A DNA stretch of 64,000 bases, from the NCBI RefSeq assembly GCF_019969685.1, contig NZ_JAHXYZ010000004.1, forward strand, positions 1-64,000, written 5' to 3'. Shown here piece after piece: positions 25,433 through 33,041 of the stretch (position 1 is the stretch's first letter; each line of letters begins with the position of its first letter). The DNA comes from Microbacterium sp. EST19A (lineage in GTDB: Bacteria > Actinomycetota > Actinomycetes > Actinomycetales > Microbacteriaceae). A model generated the notes under the pieces. The model was not told the DNA's origin. It made no database searches and saw nothing but the letters and a program-made list of their open reading frames with translations. Position numbers and translations under genes: made by a program.

Positions 25433-25769
25433 TCCGCGGCCATCGACGACCATGAGCTCGACACGCCGAGGACGATCTGCCGAAACTCCCCGCCGAAACC
25501 AAACGCTCCGAAACTCGCAAGCGGCCGTTTTCGGCAAGCCATGGGGGTAGCCAGGCCCAGCCCGGCGCATGCCCCGCCCGCGACGAGTAAACTCGGGGGA
25601 GTGCTTCTGGTTCGCGACGGCGGGCAGAGCGGTGGAAGACCGCGAGTGGCACGCAGAAGGCACGAGCAGGCAGCTGGATGACAGAACCCGCGTGATTCCG
25701 CACCTCCCAGCCTCCGCTGGCAAGAACTGGGACTTCTGAGAACCAGGTCGCCGACTCTCGATCGCAGCA

Positions 25770-25808
25770 GATGCGCCCCTCCCCGGATCTCTCCGGGAGG
25801 GGCGCATC
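25770..25808. terminator. Strong hairpin upstream of the membrane-protein gene
   Basis: A 14-bp perfect stem (25770-25783 with 25795-25808, GATGCGCCCCTCCC on the left) and an 11-nt loop. It insulates the next gene, whose -10 box starts 7 bp later, from whatever lay upstream. It is likely the terminator of the former upstream gene. Confidence 0.65.
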
Positions 25809-25827
25809 GCGTTCTAGGATTGCTCCG

Positions 25828-26865
25828 ATGACCGAGCCCGCCGCCGACACCGAGGCGCGAGCGACCGTGCGACGCAGACTCATCCGCAACCCGGCGCTCT
25901 GGGGCGCACTGCTCCTCGCCGTCGCGATCGCCTTCACCCTCGCCGGCGACGACCTGAGCTTCTTCCCCTTCCTGCTGATGCTGGTGGGCGGCTGGTGCGT
26001 CGGATTCGCGTTCGTGAACGCGACGATGCGCATGGTGCCGGCGCGCAACGGGGTGCTCCTGCACACGGGCGTCGCGGTCGCACTGGGCGCGGCCATCGCC
26101 TTCGTGGTGGAGTCCGGCGGCGACCTGCTCGATCCCTTCCCGGCGGCGGTGCGCGCCGTCGCGGTCGTGCTGCAGCTCGCTGCGATCCCGGCCGCCGGAT
26201 GGATCTGGCTCGGACTGATCGGCCGTCTCAGCGACGTGTTCGCCCGACGGGACGCCAGGAAGCGCCCGACGCCCACGACGCCGGAGTGGGAACGAGAGGA
26301 GAGCGGCGACGGCTCGAGTGTGCGCTTTCCCGGCATCCCGCTCCGGATGCGCGTCCTCACCGGCACGATCGTCGCCATCGTGGTCGTCGTCGGGCTCTTC
26401 GCGACCCTGCTGCTGATCGCGTTCGACGACATCGCGATGCGCCTGGGGCCGCGATTGATGATCATCGTCGTCGGCGCCGTGCTCGCGCTGCCAATGTATC
26501 TGGCTGTGACCGCGGTGCTGCGGCGTCGAACGGTCGAGTGCGTCGTGGCCTTCGGAAACGACGAGATCCGCGTGAACGTGGGGGAGTCGAGCCGCACGAT
26601 CCCCTTCCGGGACCTCGAACTCCTCCTCTGGCGATCCCGCAGCGATTATGCGCGGATCGAGGTGCGCGGCGCCGGCGTCGACGTCTCCCTGATCGCGGGG
26701 CTCGCGAAACCGTCGGCGGGACGAACGGCTGAGCTCCCGGTGCTCCCGCGTCGCGTCTTCCGCCGACTGGAACTCGCCGGGCTCGCACTGGAGCGCTCTC
26801 GCCGCGACGACGTCATCACGTTCCGGCGTCCGTCAGCGCACACAGCGGATGCCGCGAGGCGCTAG
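25828..26865 (+). CDS. Multi-pass membrane protein with C-terminal cytoplasmic domain
   Basis: 345 residues. About seven hydrophobic segments (five in the first 140 residues, two around 170-225) are followed by a soluble region of about 110 residues (RRRTVECVVAFGNDEIRVNV...TIPFRDLELLLWRS) that looks like a small beta-rich, bacterial PH-like domain. I do not recognise the family. The start is ATG 25828. TAGGAT ends 7 nt before it with no ribosome site between, so a leaderless mRNA is likely. The frame beginning at 25771 would include the upstream hairpin and is rejected. Confidence 0.78.
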   Translation: MTEPAADTEARATVRRRLIRNPALWGALLLAVAIAFTLAGDDLSFFPFLLMLVGGWCVGFAFVNATMRMVPARNGVLLHTGVAVALGAAIAFVVESGGDLLDPFPAAVRAVAVVLQLAAIPAAGWIWLGLIGRLSDVFARRDARKRPTPTTPEWEREESGDGSSVRFPGIPLRMRVLTGTIVAIVVVVGLFATLLLIAFDDIAMRLGPRLMIIVVGAVLALPMYLAVTAVLRRRTVECVVAFGNDEIRVNVGESSRTIPFRDLELLLWRSRSDYARIEVRGAGVDVSLIAGLAKPSAGRTAELPVLPRRVFRRLELAGLALERSRRDDVITFRRPSAHTADAARR

Positions 26866-26878
26866 CCCCGCGGCATCC
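26847..26878. terminator. Bidirectional terminator between convergent genes
   Basis: A 10-bp perfect stem (GGATGCCGCG, 26847-26856, with 26869-26878) and a 12-nt loop, overlapping the end of the plus-strand membrane-protein gene and 18 bp beyond the subtilase stop on the minus strand. Confidence 0.7.
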
Positions 26879-26896
26879 ACCGTCATCCTGCGCTGA

Positions 26897-28759
26897 CTAC
26901 TTCACGGTGGCGGTGTACGCCCCCGCACCGGAGTCGGACTTCACCACGAGCCGGTAGGTGCCTGCGCTCGCGTTGTAGGTGAACTTCTCGTCCGCGCTGT
27001 TCGAGATGCCCTGGGCTACCGTCATCCACCCGAGGAACGAGTAGTTCCGCTGGAGGTAGACGTCGAAGTCCGCCCCGGTCGGTCCGTCGAGGCATACCTC
27101 GACGGCGCCGGCCGCACGGCTGAACGTCGATGACGCGACCTGCTGTCCCGCGGCGAGCGTGCCGGCGCTCACTGCGGTCCCGCTGCACGTGCTCGGGGTC
27201 GGATTCGGGTTCGTGCCGGCTCCCGTCACCGTGAGCCGGAACGTCGCCGCATCCGTGGTGACGGGCGTGCCCGCGTCACGCACAGTCACGGTGATGCTCG
27301 AAACGGCGGCCGCGGACGGAGTGCCCGTGATCGCGCCCGTCGACGGATTGATCGCGAGACCCGCCGGCAGACCCGTCGCCGAGAACGCGTACGGCGCGGT
27401 TCCGCCGCTCGCGCTCACGCTGACCGAGACCGGCTGGCCGACGGTGGCCGCCACGTCGGCGATCGCCGCGAGATCGACCGCGGTCGGCGTCGGCGTCGTC
27501 GTGCCGTTCAGGAAGCCCGTGTAGAGCAGGCGGTTCGGTGACGCGGCATCCAGCCCGGTCACCTTCCCGGGCGTCGAGTTGTCGAGGATCGCGGCCTGCA
27601 CCTGCGCGGGGGTGGCCGTCGGGTTCGCGCTGAGGTACAGCGCAGTCGTTCCGGTCACCTGCGGCGATGCCATCGACGTCCCGGTCGCCGACGCGGCCGC
27701 TGTGTCACCGGTGAACCAGGAGGACAGGATGTCCGTTCCCGGCGCCCAGATGTCCAGGCAGCTTCCGTAACTGCTCGTCGGCGCCTTGCCGTCGGTGCGG
27801 GTGGTGTTGCCGACGACGATCGTCTCGGGCAGCAGCTGCGGGCTGTAACGGCACGCGTTGTCGTTGCTGTTGCCCGCTGCCGACACCCACGTGATGCCCG
27901 AGGCGACGATGTTCCTCACCGCGGCGTCGACCGAGGGGATCGAGCAGGCGGAGCGGCAGCCGACGCTGTAGTTGACCGTCGCCGGCCGTACGGCGTTCTC
28001 AGCGACCCATTCCAGACCGGTGACGATCGTCGTGCTCAGGGCGTCGCCCTTGCAGTCGAGCACGCGCACGGGGTAGACGGTGGCCTTCTTGGCGATGCCG
28101 TACGTGGTGCCGACAGCCGTGCCGGCGACATGCGTCCCATGGCCGTTGCAGTCGCTGGCGTTCCCGCCGGGGGTGGCCGCATCGAATCCGGGACGGATGC
28201 GCCCGGCGAACTCCGAATGGGTCAGGCGGATGCCGGAATCGACCACGTACACGTTCACGCCTGCGCCCGCCGAGTCGGGGTAACGGTACCGACCGTCGAG
28301 CGGCAGGTCGCGCTGGTCGACACGGTCCGTGCCCCAGCTGGGCGGGTTCACCTGCTCGCCGATCGCGTGAACCATCTGCGCCTGCTCCACGTGGTCGACG
28401 CGGTCGTCGGACGCGATCGCGAGCGCCTCGTCCTCGCTGAGCGCGGCGGAGTAGCCGTCGATCACGGTGTTGAAGACGTCGAGGATCTGTCCGCCGATCG
28501 TGTCGGTCAATGCGGAGGCGATGTCGTCGGCGGCGCCGATCCTCGCCTGCGGCTTGAGGACGACGAGGTACTCGCCCTCGACGGCCGACGGGGAGTCGGC
28601 GCCGACGATCTCGGGCGCATCCGGAGATTCGGTGGTCGCTCCGGCGAACGACGGTGTCAGGGTGAGGGTGAGACAGGTGAGGATCGCCGCGGCAGCGGCC
28701 AGTCCTCGCGGCGCGACTCTGCGCCCCGGGGTGTCGGTGAACAAGGGGTTTCCTCTCAT
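26897..28759 (-). CDS. Secreted S8 (subtilisin-like) serine protease
   Basis: 620 residues: signal peptide (to about 40), I9-type inhibitor propeptide (about 60-132), peptidase S8 domain (about 150-410), Ig-like putative domain (about 420-510) and a C-terminal pre-peptidase beta domain (about 520-620). Catalytic residues are Asp174 (VVDSGI), His207 (GHGTHVAG), oxyanion Asn297 (AAGNSND) and Ser362 (GTSMASP). Several Cys pairs suggest disulfides. The PPC-type tail (SAGTYRLVVKSDSGAGAYT) is usually removed after export. It is a single-gene unit with its own promoter about 160 bp upstream. A broad extracellular protease is the simplest role. Confidence 0.93.
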   Translation of the reverse strand: MRGNPLFTDTPGRRVAPRGLAAAAAILTCLTLTLTPSFAGATTESPDAPEIVGADSPSAVEGEYLVVLKPQARIGAADDIASALTDTIGGQILDVFNTVIDGYSAALSEDEALAIASDDRVDHVEQAQMVHAIGEQVNPPSWGTDRVDQRDLPLDGRYRYPDSAGAGVNVYVVDSGIRLTHSEFAGRIRPGFDAATPGGNASDCNGHGTHVAGTAVGTTYGIAKKATVYPVRVLDCKGDALSTTIVTGLEWVAENAVRPATVNYSVGCRSACSIPSVDAAVRNIVASGITWVSAAGNSNDNACRYSPQLLPETIVVGNTTRTDGKAPTSSYGSCLDIWAPGTDILSSWFTGDTAAASATGTSMASPQVTGTTALYLSANPTATPAQVQAAILDNSTPGKVTGLDAASPNRLLYTGFLNGTTTPTPTAVDLAAIADVAATVGQPVSVSVSASGGTAPYAFSATGLPAGLAINPSTGAITGTPSAAAVSSITVTVRDAGTPVTTDAATFRLTVTGAGTNPNPTPSTCSGTAVSAGTLAAGQQVASSTFSRAAGAVEVCLDGPTGADFDVYLQRNYSFLGWMTVAQGISNSADEKFTYNASAGTYRLVVKSDSGAGAYTATVK

Positions 28760-28916
28760 CGGTGGGAAGACGCCGTGGGGACGTCTGTCGCCGACCGCAG
28801 GGGTCGACGACCGGGCCCGCTCTGGGGGCGGACTCGTTCAGAAGCGGAGCCGCGTGGGGAGCGCGGAGACACCGACTTGCTGGTGAGGTCGAATCCGCCG
28901 GAGCGGTTCGCCACCG

Positions 28917-28945
28917 AACCTATTGACCGCTTCGAACCACGTCAA
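28917..28945 (-). promoter_or_regulatory. Promoter of the protease gene
   Basis: Minus-strand TTGACG (28945-28940), a 17-nt spacer and TAGGTT (28922-28917), leaving an untranslated leader of roughly 150 nt. The spacer holds TTCGAA and a mirrored TTGAC/GTCAA pair that could be a regulator site. Nothing else is seen in the rest of 28760-28980. Confidence 0.6.
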
Positions 28946-28980
28946 CCCTCTGAGAGGATTCTTGGACGGAAACCAGTATT

Positions 28981-29592
28981 TTAGCTCGCGGGATAGTCCC
29001 GCTCCCGCAGTACACGTGCCAGGTGCGCGGCGTTGCGTGCGGCGGTCGCCGTAGCCGAGGCGACCTTCTCGGGCGTCTCGTCGAGATCCTTGTAGTCGGT
29101 CGTGTGCATGGCCTCGCCGTTCCAGTAGACCGACGCCTGCGAAGGGATCGTGTACCCGACGTCGTTGAGGGACTGGAAGAGGATCGCGGAGATGTGGTGC
29201 GCGCCGTCCTCGTTGCCGACGACGCCCGCGATGGCGATCTTGTCGAGGAGCGTGAGGCGTCCGCGGGCGTCCGTCTCGCTGAGCTCCGCGTCCAGACGCT
29301 CGAGCACGCGCTGAGCAACGCTCGACTGCTGGCCCATCCAGGTCGGCGTGACGAACACGAGGATGTCGGCATCCAGCACGCGCCGGCGCAGCGCCGGCCA
29401 CTCGTCACCATCGCCCATGTCCTTCTCGACTCCCGGACTGATCACGTGGTCGACGGCGCGGATCACGTCGCCGGTCACCCCGTGGTCGGCGAGAGCTGCG
29501 AGGATCTGCGATGCGAGCAGATCGGAGCTCGACTCCGCGGGAGAGGGCTTGAGGGTGCAGGAGATGGCGACAGCCGTGAGGGGAGCATTCAT
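28981..29592 (-). CDS. Flavodoxin-like NAD(P)H-dependent reductase
   Basis: 203 residues with a flavodoxin fold. The N-terminal phosphate loop is SCTLKPSPAESSSDLL, the TPTWMGQQSSVAQRVLERLDAE block is typical of FMN-dependent NADPH reductases, and AIAGVVGNEDGAHH is the second flavin loop. It likely reduces quinones, azo compounds or Fe(III) with FMN. I chose ATG 29592 because the fold begins there. A start eight codons upstream is possible. No operon partner: the neighbour on the right is divergent. The C-terminus is normal. Confidence 0.82.
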   Translation of the reverse strand: MNAPLTAVAISCTLKPSPAESSSDLLASQILAALADHGVTGDVIRAVDHVISPGVEKDMGDGDEWPALRRRVLDADILVFVTPTWMGQQSSVAQRVLERLDAELSETDARGRLTLLDKIAIAGVVGNEDGAHHISAILFQSLNDVGYTIPSQASVYWNGEAMHTTDYKDLDETPEKVASATATAARNAAHLARVLRERDYPAS

Positions 29593-29710
29593 GCAGAGAG
29601 AGAACCACGCGGCCACGCGCCCGGCCCAGGGGGTTTCCTCCGCTCGCGCTGTGCGCTAGTCGCAGCCGGCACCGGTACTCTAGAAGACGGCCGCAACGAC
29701 AGGAGATCCC

Positions 29711-29914
29711 GTGATCCTCAGCTTCATCTTCTTCCTGATCCTCTTCCTCGGAGGCATCTGGGTGATGGCTCTCGCGCAGTCGCTCGAGGACTTCCAGGCG
29801 ATCGTCTTCATCGCCGGCCTTCTCCTCACCAGCCTCTCGCTGGCCTTCATGATGCGCCAGCGCGGCTCGGCCACCCGCCGCAAGGACAACTGGTCGGGCA
29901 GCCCGACCGAGTGA
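29711..29914 (+). CDS. Small two-helix membrane protein
   Basis: 67 residues with hydrophobic segments at about 2-20 and 27-47, then a basic-polar tail (RQRGSATRRKDNW). Start GTG with AGGAGA 5 nt upstream. Family unknown. A TACTCT box at about 29677 could be its -10. It is convergent with the acetyltransferase gene, from which a hairpin separates it. Confidence 0.65.
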   Translation: MILSFIFFLILFLGGIWVMALAQSLEDFQAIVFIAGLLLTSLSLAFMMRQRGSATRRKDNWSGSPTE

Positions 29915-29919
29915 TGGCC

Positions 29920-29937
29920 GGCGGCGTCAACGCCGCC
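29920..29937. terminator. Short bidirectional hairpin
   Basis: A perfect 7-bp GGCGGCG/CGCCGCC stem with a TCAA loop, between the small membrane-protein gene (plus) and the GNAT gene end (minus). It overlaps the last codons of the latter. Confidence 0.5.
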
Positions 29938-30529
29938 GAGCGAGCCGAGCCTGGAGATTGGCCTTCACCGCAGGCCACTCGGGCTCGATGATCGAGAACT
30001 CGACGCTGTCGCGCAGGGCGCCGTTGCGGTAACGGCTCATGGCGCGCATCACGCCGTCCTGCTTGGCGCCGAGACGCTCGATCGCCGCCCGCGACTGGAA
30101 GTTCACCCACTGCGTCGTCAGGCCGACGCGGAACACCCCGAGCGTCTCGAAGGCGTGTCGCAGCAGCAGCAGCTTCGACTCCGCGTTCGTGCCCGTGCCA
30201 TGCGCGGACGGGCGATTCCAGGTGTATCCGATGTGCAGCCGCGGCACGTCGGCGACGATGTCGTAGTACGAGGTCAGCCCGAGGATGCGCCCCGCGGCGT
30301 CGAAAGCGGTGAACGGCAGCATCTCGCCCTTGTCGATCAGCGAGATGCGTCGGTCGACTTCGGCGGCGACGCCGTCGGGCGCAGGTACCGAGGTGTACCA
30401 CGCCGTCTTCCACAGGTCGCCCTCCTGCACCGCGTCCACGAGGCCGTCGACGTGCGAGCGTTCGAGCGGACGGAGTTCGACGAGCGCGCCCGTCAGGGTG
30501 ACAGGTGCGGGGGAGACGAGAAAGGCCAT
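29927..30529 (-). CDS. GNAT acetyltransferase, RimJ/RimL-like
   Basis: 200 residues. An RimJ/L-type start (LVELRPLERSHVDGLVDAVQEGDLWKTAWYTSVP) is followed by the acetyl-CoA region (TWNRPSAHGTGTNAESKLLLLRHAFE, 107-132) and VNFQSRAAIERLGAKQDGVMR, the usual C-terminal motif. It transfers an acetyl group from acetyl-CoA to an amine on a protein N-terminus or small molecule. ATG 30529 is chosen over a longer frame that overlaps the ImmA gene promoter region. Target unknown. Confidence 0.85.
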   Translation of the reverse strand: MAFLVSPAPVTLTGALVELRPLERSHVDGLVDAVQEGDLWKTAWYTSVPAPDGVAAEVDRRISLIDKGEMLPFTAFDAAGRILGLTSYYDIVADVPRLHIGYTWNRPSAHGTGTNAESKLLLLRHAFETLGVFRVGLTTQWVNFQSRAAIERLGAKQDGVMRAMSRYRNGALRDSVEFSIIEPEWPAVKANLQARLARRR

Positions 30530-30557
30530 GGAGCCATTCAACCAGCGGACGATCTCG

Positions 30558-30962
30558 TCACGCCGCCGTGAATCGCAGGTCGTTCTCGCCGAGCCGACGC
30601 AGACGACGCTGGTAGGCGAGGACGAGCTCGATCGTGACATCGAGTTCGAAGGCCAGGCTCGCCAGGTGCGGCCCGCGTGCGTCTTCCGCCTGTGCGTAGG
30701 CCTGGGCCGTGATCAGCCGGCGCGCCGCCCATTCGTCGGCCTGGTGTTCCTGCTGCCGACGGACCGCCGGCACGGTCGAGGGGAGGTGCCCGAGCACGAC
30801 GTGCCCGAGTTCGTGGGCGAGGACGCTGCGGGTCGTGCGGGCACTCATGCCCGGTGCGAGGCGAATCGTGCGCGACGCGGGTTCGAAGCCCCCGGGGGTC
30901 GGGCCGGCGCGCTCGACGATGCGCACACCGTGCTCCTCAGCCAGGCGGAGGAGCGTGTGCAT
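30558..30962 (-). CDS. ImmA/IrrE-family metallo-endopeptidase
   Basis: 134 residues with the zinc motif HELGH (His50, Glu51, His54) and a downstream EHQADEWAARRL that supplies the third ligand. ImmA proteases cleave a partner XRE repressor to relieve repression, as in ICEBs1. The gene lies 7 bp after an XRE regulator on the same strand, which is that arrangement. The start ATG 30962 gives the normal short form. The substrate is inferred to be the adjacent XRE protein. No integrase or phage gene is nearby, so this pair appears to be a chromosomal or stranded module. Confidence 0.85.
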   Translation of the reverse strand: MHTLLRLAEEHGVRIVERAGPTPGGFEPASRTIRLAPGMSARTTRSVLAHELGHVVLGHLPSTVPAVRRQQEHQADEWAARRLITAQAYAQAEDARGPHLASLAFELDVTIELVLAYQRRLRRLGENDLRFTAA

Positions 30963-30969
30963 GATTCCC

Positions 30970-31347
30970 CTATTCGTAGAGGTCGTCCGTGTCGGCGTCG
31001 TGCCGGAGGCGCGATTCGAACGCGACCTCGGGGACATCCTCGCGCTGCCCTGCGACATCGGGGGATCGACGGAGCACGCTGATGCGTGCCACAGGCGAGC
31101 CGTCGTCGGCGCGGAGACGCTCCTCGGCTCGCGAGAGGAGCACGTGCGGCTCCAGATCGAGTGCCGCGCAGACCGAATAGACGACCGGGACGGGGATGGC
31201 TCGCTTGCCGGTCACATAGTTGTCGAGGGCGCTGCGCGCGATGCCGATAGTCCGTGCCATTGCAGCGATGCTGCTCCGGGACGCGGCGATCTCCGCCCGC
31301 AGCTGTCGGCCCACGGCCGCATTGAAGTGGTCGGCAGGTGTCTCCAT
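30970..31347 (-). CDS. XRE-family helix-turn-helix regulator, partner of ImmA
   Basis: 125 residues. The N-terminal HTH is RSSIAAMARTIGIARSALDNYVTGKRAIPVPVVYSVCAALDL (about 24-65), followed by a charged tail rich in Arg and Asp that could be the cleavage target of ImmA. GGTGAG precedes ATG 31347. It is divergent from a second small XRE gene, with an inverted repeat between. It probably represses both promoters. Alternative starts lie 12-42 bases upstream. Confidence 0.8.
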   Translation of the reverse strand: METPADHFNAAVGRQLRAEIAASRSSIAAMARTIGIARSALDNYVTGKRAIPVPVVYSVCAALDLEPHVLLSRAEERLRADDGSPVARISVLRRSPDVAGQREDVPEVAFESRLRHDADTDDLYE

Positions 31348-31371
31348 CTGGCTCACCATAGCACCGGCATG

Positions 31372-31397
31372 GAGCCGATATGCCGTCATATTGGCTC
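31372..31397. promoter_or_regulatory. Inverted-repeat operator between divergent XRE genes
   Basis: Two 11-bp arms, GAGCCGATATG (31372-31382) and CATATTGGCTC (31387-31397), pair with one mismatch around CCGT. The site is between the ImmA-linked repressor and the small XRE gene, which is where an autoregulatory XRE dimer should bind. Confidence 0.65.
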
Positions 31398-31406
31398 ATT
31401 CGGCGC

Positions 31407-31435
31407 TTGATCGTCTGCGCACAAGGAGATAATGT
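31407..31435 (+). promoter_or_regulatory. Promoter of the small XRE gene (leaderless)
   Basis: TTGATC (31407-31412), a 17-nt spacer and TAATGT (31430-31435). The ATG follows after 6 nt, placing the transcription start at or next to the start codon. Confidence 0.7.
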
Positions 31436-31441
31436 CGACGC

Positions 31442-31672
31442 ATGGGGACGAAAGAGCGTCATTTGGTGGCGTCCGCGATCGTGACCGAGATGCAGCGGGC
31501 CGATCGGTCTGTGCGGTGGGTGTCCGATCGATCCGGCGTCGACCGCGCTGTCCTCGCTTCGAAGCTCGAGGAGCGCGAGGACTTCACGATGGTCGATCTG
31601 GCGAACATCGCCGCGGCCCTCGGCGTTCCGGTGGCCGCTCTGACGCCGAGCGCCGGGTCCTCCCTCCGCTGA
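31442..31672 (+). CDS. Small XRE/Cro-type DNA-binding protein
   Basis: 76 residues, essentially one helix-turn-helix domain (DRSVRWVSDRSGVDRAVLASKLEEREDFTMVDLANIAAALGVPVAAL). It has no ribosome site, consistent with a leaderless message from the promoter just upstream. It is divergent from the XRE/ImmA pair, a C/Cro-like layout. It may oppose the larger repressor or act as a second regulator of the operator. Confidence 0.75.
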   Translation: MGTKERHLVASAIVTEMQRADRSVRWVSDRSGVDRAVLASKLEEREDFTMVDLANIAAALGVPVAALTPSAGSSLR

Positions 31673-31692
31673 GGCGCGGTAGCGTGGTCGGC

Positions 31693-32622
31693 ATGAAGAC
31701 AGTGCCGTTCGGATCCGCCACCGCCCCCGCCGTCGTCGCCGGAATGATGCGCATCGACGACAAGGATGACGCCCATATCCGCGATCTCTACGCCGCGGCA
31801 CGGGACTCCGGCATCGACTTCTTCGATCACGCCGACATCTACGGCGGCAGCATGCACCACTGCGAGTCGCGCTTCGCGGACGCCCTGCAGCTCAGTGCCG
31901 CCGAGCGCGACGAGATCGTGCTGCAGACCAAGTGCGGCATCGTGCCGAAGGAGGGGATGTTCGACTTCTCCTACGAGCACATCATCGCGCAGGTCGACGG
32001 CTCGCTCGCGGCCCTGCGCACCGACCGGATCGACGTGCTCCTGCTGCACCGCCCCGATGCTCTGGTCGAGCCCGAAGAGGTGGCCCGCGCATTCGACGAG
32101 CTCGAGGCTGCAGGCAAGGTCCGTGCGTTCGGTGTGTCGAACCACACGCCCCGGCAGATCGACCTCCTGCGCACGGCCGTCCGTCAGCCGCTGATCGCGA
32201 ATCAGCTGCAGCTGTCGATCACGCACGCGCCGATCCTCGCGCAGCCGGTGGCCATGAACATGGCGGGCGAGGAGCAGAGCGTCGTCCGAGACGGCGGCGG
32301 CATCGTCGAGTACTGCCGCATCAACGGCATCACGATCCAGGCGTGGTCGCCGTTCCAGGGCGGATTCTTCACCGGCGTGTTCCTCGGAAACCCCGAGTAC
32401 GCCGAGCTCAACGTCGTGATCGACCGACTCGCCGCGTCCTACGGCGTCACACCCATCGCGATCGCGACGGCGTGGATCACCCGGCACCCGGCCCACATGC
32501 AGGTGGTGCTCGGCACGGCCACGCCGCAGCGCGTGCGGGACGCGGCGGCAGGAGCCGACGTCGAGCTCACCCGTGCCGAGTGGTACGAGCTGTTCCGCGC
32601 GGCAGGGCACCTGCTCCCGTAG
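31693..32622 (+). CDS. Aldo/keto reductase (YdhF-like)
   Basis: 309-residue TIM-barrel oxidoreductase using NADPH. The catalytic tetrad is readable: Asp45, Tyr50 (DHADIYG), Lys80 (LQTKCGI) and His119 (LLLHRPD). The pattern DIYGGSMHHCESRFADAL and GVSNHTPRQIDLL place it with YdhF-type enzymes, which reduce carbonyls of unclear physiological identity. The start is ATG 31693, with TAGCGT 7 nt before it (leaderless). A longer frame from 31432 overlaps the XRE gene in another frame and is rejected. Alone in its operon. Confidence 0.88.
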   Translation: MKTVPFGSATAPAVVAGMMRIDDKDDAHIRDLYAAARDSGIDFFDHADIYGGSMHHCESRFADALQLSAAERDEIVLQTKCGIVPKEGMFDFSYEHIIAQVDGSLAALRTDRIDVLLLHRPDALVEPEEVARAFDELEAAGKVRAFGVSNHTPRQIDLLRTAVRQPLIANQLQLSITHAPILAQPVAMNMAGEEQSVVRDGGGIVEYCRINGITIQAWSPFQGGFFTGVFLGNPEYAELNVVIDRLAASYGVTPIAIATAWITRHPAHMQVVLGTATPQRVRDAAAGADVELTRAEWYELFRAAGHLLP

Positions 32623-32660
32623 CCCGAGCGGCCGATTCCGACGTCGTCTACCCTGAAGTC

Positions 32661-33041
32661 ATGCCGTTCCTCTCGATCCTCATCATCGTCCTGATGATCG
32701 TCGCGCTGATCGACGTCATCACGCGCGACGACTCCCAGGTGAAGCATCTGCCGAAGATGGTGTGGATCATCATCGTGATCCTGCTCCCGCTGATCGGCAG
32801 CGGACTCTGGTTCGCGATCGGCCGCGAATACGGCGACTCCGGTATCTCGATGCCGAGGATGCGGCGTGCGGAGCGGCCCGTGGGGCCGGTCGACGTGCGC
32901 CCGGCACCCCCGGTGGACGTACGGACGACCGAGCAGCAGATCGCCGACCTCGACCGGGAGATCGAGGAATGGCGTCTTCGCGACGAGCTCGAGCGGCGGC
33001 GACAGGACGACGGCGACGCGGCTGCCGGGCCCGCCTCCTAG
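32661..33041 (+). CDS. PLD nuclease N-terminal-domain membrane protein
   Basis: 126 residues. Two membrane helices (about 3-20 and 33-54) lie in a PLDc_N-type layout (DVITRDDSQVKHLPKMVWIIIVILLPLIGSGLWFAIGRE). A Pro-rich linker and a short coiled-coil-like, SHOCT-resembling tail (EQQIADLDREIEEWRLRDELERR) follow. No phospholipase catalytic domain is present. TACCCT lies 6 nt before the ATG, with no ribosome site. Its stop shares a CTAG palindrome with the convergent epimerase gene. Function unknown. Confidence 0.78.
   Translation: MPFLSILIIVLMIVALIDVITRDDSQVKHLPKMVWIIIVILLPLIGSGLWFAIGREYGDSGISMPRMRRAERPVGPVDVRPAPPVDVRTTEQQIADLDREIEEWRLRDELERRRQDDGDAAAGPAS

Larger units (their letters stand above)
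24761..25769. other. 1-kb degraded non-coding segment
   Basis: No intact gene on either strand. The long minus-strand frame here is a run-on of a frame antisense to the next gene. What can be seen is a short alpha/beta-hydrolase-like C-terminal remnant (24958-25044), a 28-bp perfect palindrome (25405-25432) with related TTTCGG-containing copies up to 25540, and otherwise unrecognised sequence. Its decay and position beside the copper operon suggest the scar of past insertions. Confidence 0.6.

Noticed and set aside
25600..25770. Possible tRNA or tmRNA 3' end serving as an island attachment site
   Set aside because: No T-loop GTTCRA-type sequence, no CCA context and no cloverleaf could be drawn.
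25161..26597. 478-codon minus-strand frame over the scar and the membrane-protein gene
   Set aside because: It is a shadow of the plus-strand gene extended into non-coding DNA; low-complexity Thr/Ser/Arg content.
32635..32655. GACGTCGTCTA before the PLDc_N gene as a fourth ECF41 promoter
   Set aside because: The CGTCGTC part matches but there is no TCACA element 16 nt upstream.
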